Shown here piece after piece: positions 5,940 through 9,767 of a stretch of DNA of 9,767 nt. A model generated the notes under the pieces. That model saw only the letters and a list, made by a program, of their open reading frames with translations. It ran no database searches and was not told the origin of the DNA. Positions within the stretch are counted from its first letter, which is position 1, and each line of letters starts with the position of its first letter. The stretch lies in the NCBI GenBank assembly GCA_023228065.1, contig JALOBX010000014.1, positions 1-9,767 on the forward strand, read 5' to 3'. The DNA is from Candidatus Pacearchaeota archaeon (GTDB taxonomy: Archaea > Nanoarchaeota > Nanoarchaeia > Pacearchaeales > GW2011-AR1). Made by a program: the position numbers and the translations under genes.

Positions 5940-7259
5940 ATGCTATCTATAATTGATAGATATAAAAAGTATGGAATTCATCTTAATCAATTTAGAGCAT
6001 TGCCAGATATAAATGATGGTCTGAGGCCAGTGGAACGAAGAGCTTTGCTTGGTGGTTATAAGGAAGCAAAGGATAAGATGGTAAAATCTGTAAAAATCGT
6101 TGCTGCTGGCCTCGTACTCCATCCGCATGGTGATGTTTCATTTTATAACACATTAACAAAAATGGTAAATTCCGGGTTTTTTGATAAGCAAGGAAATTGG
6201 GGATCATCAAATAAATTAGAACCCCAACCAGCTGCAGCTATGAGATACACAGAAGCAAGATTGAATAACTATTATAAAGAAATGATATTTGAATTTATTA
6301 ATAACGTGGATTGGCATACGATTGAAATAGAAGAAGAACCAGTATATTTACCAACACCAATACCATTATGTTTTTTGATTGACAGTATGAATATTGGAAT
6401 AGGATTTGGAATTAGAAGTGTTATTCCAAGATATACTATAAATGATTTAATCAGTTTAACAAAAAGTATTGTAGTGGATAAAAAACATATTATTATAAAA
6501 CCATATTGTCCAGGAAATATAGTTATAATGGAAGAATCGGAATGTGAAAAATTATTAAATACTGGTAAGGGAAAAATAACATATAGACCAAGATACAAAA
6601 TAGATCATAAATCTAGGAGTATAAAAATTCTTGGATGTCCTGCCACTGGGTTTTCTAGTTTATTAAAAATGCTTCAAGATAGATATTTTCCAGAAAGAAC
6701 CGCAACAGCTTTGGACAATTCAAAGAAGAATTATGTAGAAATAGAAATATATGTAAATAAAAATAAAAAATGTGATTTTGACGAATTGATTAAAGATGTT
6801 ATGAATGAAATAACAAAAACTATAAATTATGAAATATTATTAAATGACAATGGGAAAATGAAATTAGTTAGTGTTAAAGAATTATTAATCAAAAATTTAA
6901 ATAATTATATGAAAGCTTTTTATAATAAACTGGAAGAGGAAAATAATAGATTAAAAAATAAGCTATATGAATTTACTGTTATTGAAAATATTAGACCGTA
7001 TCTTGGAAATTATCTTAAAAATAAAATGTATAATGTAGAATTCATTGTTAAGGATTTAATAGATAATATCCCAGATTTAAAAGAAGATATTCTGAAGAAT
7101 TTATTAAAGCAATATTCAATTGAAAAAATATTTACAGCATCCATAGATGCTAATAAAATCAGAGAAGGTGTTGCAGAAATAGAATATAAAATGAATAATA
7201 TAAGTAAAATAACGTTGGATAAATATTTATCCTTCATGAGAAAGGAAGAGATATGCTAA
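5940..7259 (+). CDS. Type IIA DNA topoisomerase, DNA cleavage subunit (GyrA/ParC/gp52-like)
   Basis: Breaks and rejoins both DNA strands through a tyrosyl-phosphate link and partners the subunit encoded at 3379. Seen: RALPDINDGLRPVERR (19-34), HPHGD (61-65), QGNWGS (84-89), and AAAMRYTEARL with Arg102 and catalytic Tyr103. NIGIGFG (151-157) matches the GIAVG loop that bends the gate DNA. A Lys-rich helix-coil region (about 305-345, KAFYNKLEEENNRLKNKL) is the coiled-coil arm. At 439 residues it ends without the beta-pinwheel domain that lets GyrA wrap DNA and supercoil. The length is close to T4 gp52 and suggests relaxing/decatenating activity rather than gyrase activity. The start has AGGAG six bases upstream. 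The stop overlaps the next start in ATGCTAA. The Whirly-like gene at 5253 separates the two subunits. Confidence 0.95.
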   Translation: MLSIIDRYKKYGIHLNQFRALPDINDGLRPVERRALLGGYKEAKDKMVKSVKIVAAGLVLHPHGDVSFYNTLTKMVNSGFFDKQGNWGSSNKLEPQPAAAMRYTEARLNNYYKEMIFEFINNVDWHTIEIEEEPVYLPTPIPLCFLIDSMNIGIGFGIRSVIPRYTINDLISLTKSIVVDKKHIIIKPYCPGNIVIMEESECEKLLNTGKGKITYRPRYKIDHKSRSIKILGCPATGFSSLLKMLQDRYFPERTATALDNSKKNYVEIEIYVNKNKKCDFDELIKDVMNEITKTINYEILLNDNGKMKLVSVKELLIKNLNNYMKAFYNKLEEENNRLKNKLYEFTVIENIRPYLGNYLKNKMYNVEFIVKDLIDNIPDLKEDILKNLLKQYSIEKIFTASIDANKIREGVAEIEYKMNNISKITLDKYLSFMRKEEIC

Positions 7260-9640
7260 AATTAAAAAAGATTTTTATAAAGAATTTCATGGGAATAAGT
7301 GAACAAACATTTGAAATTTATGATAATGGGTTATACATGATAGTTGGGCCAAATGGGAGTGGAAAAAGTACAAGACTGGAAGCTCTCATTTGGTGCATAT
7401 TTGGAAAAACTGTTCGTGGTAATCTTACAAATTCTGATATAATAAATGAAAAAGCTGGAAGAAATTGTTTAGTAGAAGTTTATTTTGAATACATGAATAA
7501 TTCCTGGTTTATTCGTAGAACCATCAAACATGATGAATTAAAAAATAGTCTAATGATTTTTAAGGATAATGTTGACTATACTAGAAAAAGTATCAGTGAG
7601 ACAGAAGATTTGATATCCGAGATTTTCGGGGATTATGATATGTTTGTTTCTACAATATTTTTTCCTCAACAGTTTTCCAATACATTTTTGGATATGTCCG
7701 ATAAAGAACAGAAAGATTTATTTGAAAAGATATTGAATTTTAATGAAATTAGAAATAATTGTGAATCATGTAAGAAAAAAATGGAAAAAACATCAGAAGA
7801 AAAAGAAGGGTGTGAGCAATCAATAAAAGATACTAAAATAATTTATGATATGACATTATCAAAATATGATGCACTGCTAAACCAAGTTGAAAATGAAATA
7901 AAGAACCAGGAAGAAATTAAAGATAATTCTAATTCTTTTTTGAAAACATTTGACATAAATGGAATAAAAGAAAAAATATTAAAAATTGAGAAAGAATTGG
8001 AAGAAACTCAAAATTCTAAAAACAATTCTGATAATAAAATTTTTAATATCGAAGAAGATTTTAAAAATAAAAAAAATAGAATAAATAATAAGGCTCTAAA
8101 TATAAAGAGAATGATAGATAATAGAAAAAGTAAATTGAGCAATGAATTAATATCCGTTCAAAACAATTTGAATTCAAAAATAAATGATGAGATTTCAAGT
8201 AGTTCTAAAGATAAATACGATGATATTGACAAAATATCTAAAGATATAGAATTAATCTCAAAAAATATAAACAATCGTAAAATAGAAGAAACAAAATTTA
8301 TATCTGATTTTGAAAAAGAAAATAATAAAGAAACGGTCAGAATTCAAATGGAAGAAATATATCCAAAAGATAAAGAATTCAATAATAATGATATGCGAAT
8401 ATTTGAAATAAATAAAAAAATAAAAGAGTACGAGGTTCTTAAAAGCAAGAAAAATTCTAAATGCCCGGTATGCCAGAGAAAAATGGATGATGGTGCAAGA
8501 GAGTGTTTAGATGAATGTATATCGGAATTTAATAAAGAATTAAAAAATTTGGAAAAACAAAATAAATTATTATTAAAAGAAGTAAAGGAACTCAATGAAA
8601 AAATCTTAAAATTAAATGAAAATAAAGAAAAAGAAATATTTAAGATAAAAACAAAATTTTACAATGATGCCGAAAAAGATAAAAATAAATACAATGAACT
8701 TAATAATTCTAGAGTTGAAATAAAGAAAAATTTAGAAAACATAAAAGAAAATATAAATAAAAAATACGAGAAAATTCTAAAAGATAAAGAAATAGAAATT
8801 TCTAATAGAAGAAATTTATTTGAGATTAGAATTGAAAATACAAGAAAAATATATAAAACTAAATTGGAGTTGATTGATTCCGAAAAAGAAAATATTTTAA
8901 AGAATCATAAAAAAATATCAAATACTCTCAGTGAAAAAATAGAATTATTAAAAGATGAGTTGAAAACTTTGAATATCAAAAAAGAAGAATATGTTGCGGT
9001 GGAAACCAAACTCAAAAATTCTTTATCGAGTATAGATAAATTAAAAAACGATATAAGTAAAATTAAAAATGAAAAATCTGAAGAGATATTAAAAATTACG
9101 AATAGAATTGTAGAGCTTGGAAAGAATTTGGAAAAAATGGAAACTGATTCTTCATATTATAAATTTTGGCTCGAAGCATTTTCTAGGCAGGGAATTGAAA
9201 ATTTAATTATAGGACGCAGCATTCCATTTCTAAATAGTAGATTGCAATATTATTTGACAAAATTAAATTGTGGTTTTAACGTTATGCTTCAAAATACAGA
9301 TTATACCCAGAAAGGTGAAGAACGTAATAAATTAAGTTGCAAGATATATCGTGATGGAGATAAGAATAAAGAAACAAAATTTGTTAAACTTAGTGGTGGG
9401 GAGAAAAGAATAATTGATATAGCGATGATGTTTTCGTTATATGATCTTGCATTATCAAGATCGAATCTAATTTCTAACGTAATATTTTTTGATGAGGTAT
9501 TTGATAATCTCGATGATGATAATGGAACTAACGCAGTTAAATTAATGAAAGATTTCAGTGAAGAAAAATCTTGTTATTTAATAACACATAATACATTTTG
9601 GAAATCCCAAGATTATGATGAAATAATAGATGTTGATTAG
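7253..9640 (+). CDS. SbcC/Rad50-type ATPase of recombination (T4 gp46-like)
   Basis: ATPase and tether of an Mre11-Rad50 type complex; its likely nuclease is encoded at 2339. Seen in order: Walker A GPNGSGKST (32-40); Q-loop segment IFFPQQFSNTFLDM (Gln139/140); a long Lys/Glu/Asn-rich coiled coil (about 165-400); the zinc hook CPVC (Cys404, Cys407), which joins two molecules; a returning coil (about 410-635); and the C-terminal ABC half with RQGIENLIIGRSIPFLN, signature LSGGEK (713-718), Walker B VIFFDE (743-748, Asp747/Glu748), a D-loop NLDDD and the switch histidine in LITHN (His779). All ATPase residues are intact. At 795 residues it is longer than T4 gp46 and shorter than E. coli SbcC, the difference lying in the coils. 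The start overlaps the preceding stop (ATGCTAA), with AAGGAAG upstream, so translation is coupled to the topoisomerase subunit. Confidence 0.96.
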   Translation: MLKLKKIFIKNFMGISEQTFEIYDNGLYMIVGPNGSGKSTRLEALIWCIFGKTVRGNLTNSDIINEKAGRNCLVEVYFEYMNNSWFIRRTIKHDELKNSLMIFKDNVDYTRKSISETEDLISEIFGDYDMFVSTIFFPQQFSNTFLDMSDKEQKDLFEKILNFNEIRNNCESCKKKMEKTSEEKEGCEQSIKDTKIIYDMTLSKYDALLNQVENEIKNQEEIKDNSNSFLKTFDINGIKEKILKIEKELEETQNSKNNSDNKIFNIEEDFKNKKNRINNKALNIKRMIDNRKSKLSNELISVQNNLNSKINDEISSSSKDKYDDIDKISKDIELISKNINNRKIEETKFISDFEKENNKETVRIQMEEIYPKDKEFNNNDMRIFEINKKIKEYEVLKSKKNSKCPVCQRKMDDGARECLDECISEFNKELKNLEKQNKLLLKEVKELNEKILKLNENKEKEIFKIKTKFYNDAEKDKNKYNELNNSRVEIKKNLENIKENINKKYEKILKDKEIEISNRRNLFEIRIENTRKIYKTKLELIDSEKENILKNHKKISNTLSEKIELLKDELKTLNIKKEEYVAVETKLKNSLSSIDKLKNDISKIKNEKSEEILKITNRIVELGKNLEKMETDSSYYKFWLEAFSRQGIENLIIGRSIPFLNSRLQYYLTKLNCGFNVMLQNTDYTQKGEERNKLSCKIYRDGDKNKETKFVKLSGGEKRIIDIAMMFSLYDLALSRSNLISNVIFFDEVFDNLDDDNGTNAVKLMKDFSEEKSCYLITHNTFWKSQDYDEIIDVD

Positions 9641-9651
9641 GAGAAAGTGGA

Positions 9652-9767
9652 ATGTATATTGATTCTTGGTTGCATGTAAATAAATCTGAGATCACTAGGG
9701 ATGAATATAAATTTATTACCGATTCTTTAACTAGATTGGATTTTGAATTTGTAACATCCAAAGCAAA
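9652..9767 (+). CDS. 5' end of a further gene, cut by window edge
   Basis: An ATG at 9652 follows AGGAG (9639-9643) by eight bases and opens a frame that runs to the window end (38 complete codons, MYIDSWLHVNKSEIT...). It overlaps none of the upstream gene, which ends at 9640. The first residues look like beta strand, then a helix DEYKFITDSLTRL. T4-like clusters often carry a helicase near gene 46/47, and a short N-terminal domain of this shape could precede one (for instance UvsW-like). No helicase motif is visible in so short a piece, so the product is unknown. Start and frame are fairly sure because of the ribosome site; function is not. Confidence 0.65.
   Translation, partial: MYIDSWLHVNKSEITRDEYKFITDSLTRLDFEFVTSKA

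Noticed and set aside
7220..7260. Promoter-like AT-rich stretches, such as AAATATTTAT, before the SbcC-like gene
   Set aside because: Such strings occur by chance throughout this very AT-rich sequence, and no matched -35/-10 pair or T4-type late TATAAATA was seen at a gene boundary.
8462..8530. Cysteines in the coiled coil as an independent zinc-finger domain
   Set aside because: CPVC at 404-407 is the normal zinc hook of the SbcC/Rad50 family; the following Cys residues are spaced irregularly and need no separate domain.
9555..9761. 68-codon - strand frame over the end of the SbcC-like gene and the next gene
   Set aside because: It is antisense to the Walker B/H-loop region and to a gene start with a good ribosome site, and has no supporting signal of its own.

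Overview
The window looks like part of the replication and recombination gene cluster of a large, AT-rich tailed phage, probably a myovirus with a T4-like set of DNA metabolism proteins. A host or exact lineage cannot be named from the sequence. The grounds for calling it a phage are these: every gene is on the + strand, neighbouring genes overlap by a few bases or are 2-15 bases apart, base composition is very AT-rich (roughly 17-35 % GC in hand-counted lines), and the gene set pairs a compact two-subunit type II topoisomerase with an SbcD/SbcC (gp47/gp46) nuclease and a ribonucleotide reductase. Genes end in TAA, TAG and TGA, so nothing suggests stop-codon reassignment.

Layout, left to right: (1) the 3' part of a class II (adenosylcobalamin-dependent) ribonucleotide reductase, open at the left edge; (2) a 189-residue protein with a Whirly/MRP-like sequence pattern, probably a single-stranded nucleic acid binding protein; (3) two unrecognised small proteins of 67 and 131 residues; (4) an SbcD/Mre11/gp47-type nuclease; (5) the ATPase/TOPRIM subunit of a type IIA topoisomerase (GyrB/gp39-60-like, unsplit); (6) a 223-residue paralogue of gene 2 with an acidic tail ending in Phe; (7) the short DNA-cleaving topoisomerase subunit (GyrA/gp52-like, no C-terminal pinwheel); (8) an SbcC/Rad50/gp46-type ATPase with a zinc hook; (9) the first 38 codons of a further gene cut by the right edge.

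The genes would work together as follows: the reductase supplies dNTPs, the gp47/gp46-like complex resects ends for recombination-dependent replication, the topoisomerase relieves supercoiling, and one or both Whirly-like proteins may coat single-stranded DNA, the job gp32 does in T4. The last point is inference. No promoter, intrinsic terminator, tRNA, CRISPR array or mobile element was recognised. Transcription therefore appears to be polycistronic, starting outside the window, and there is no gene-free stretch above 15 bases.
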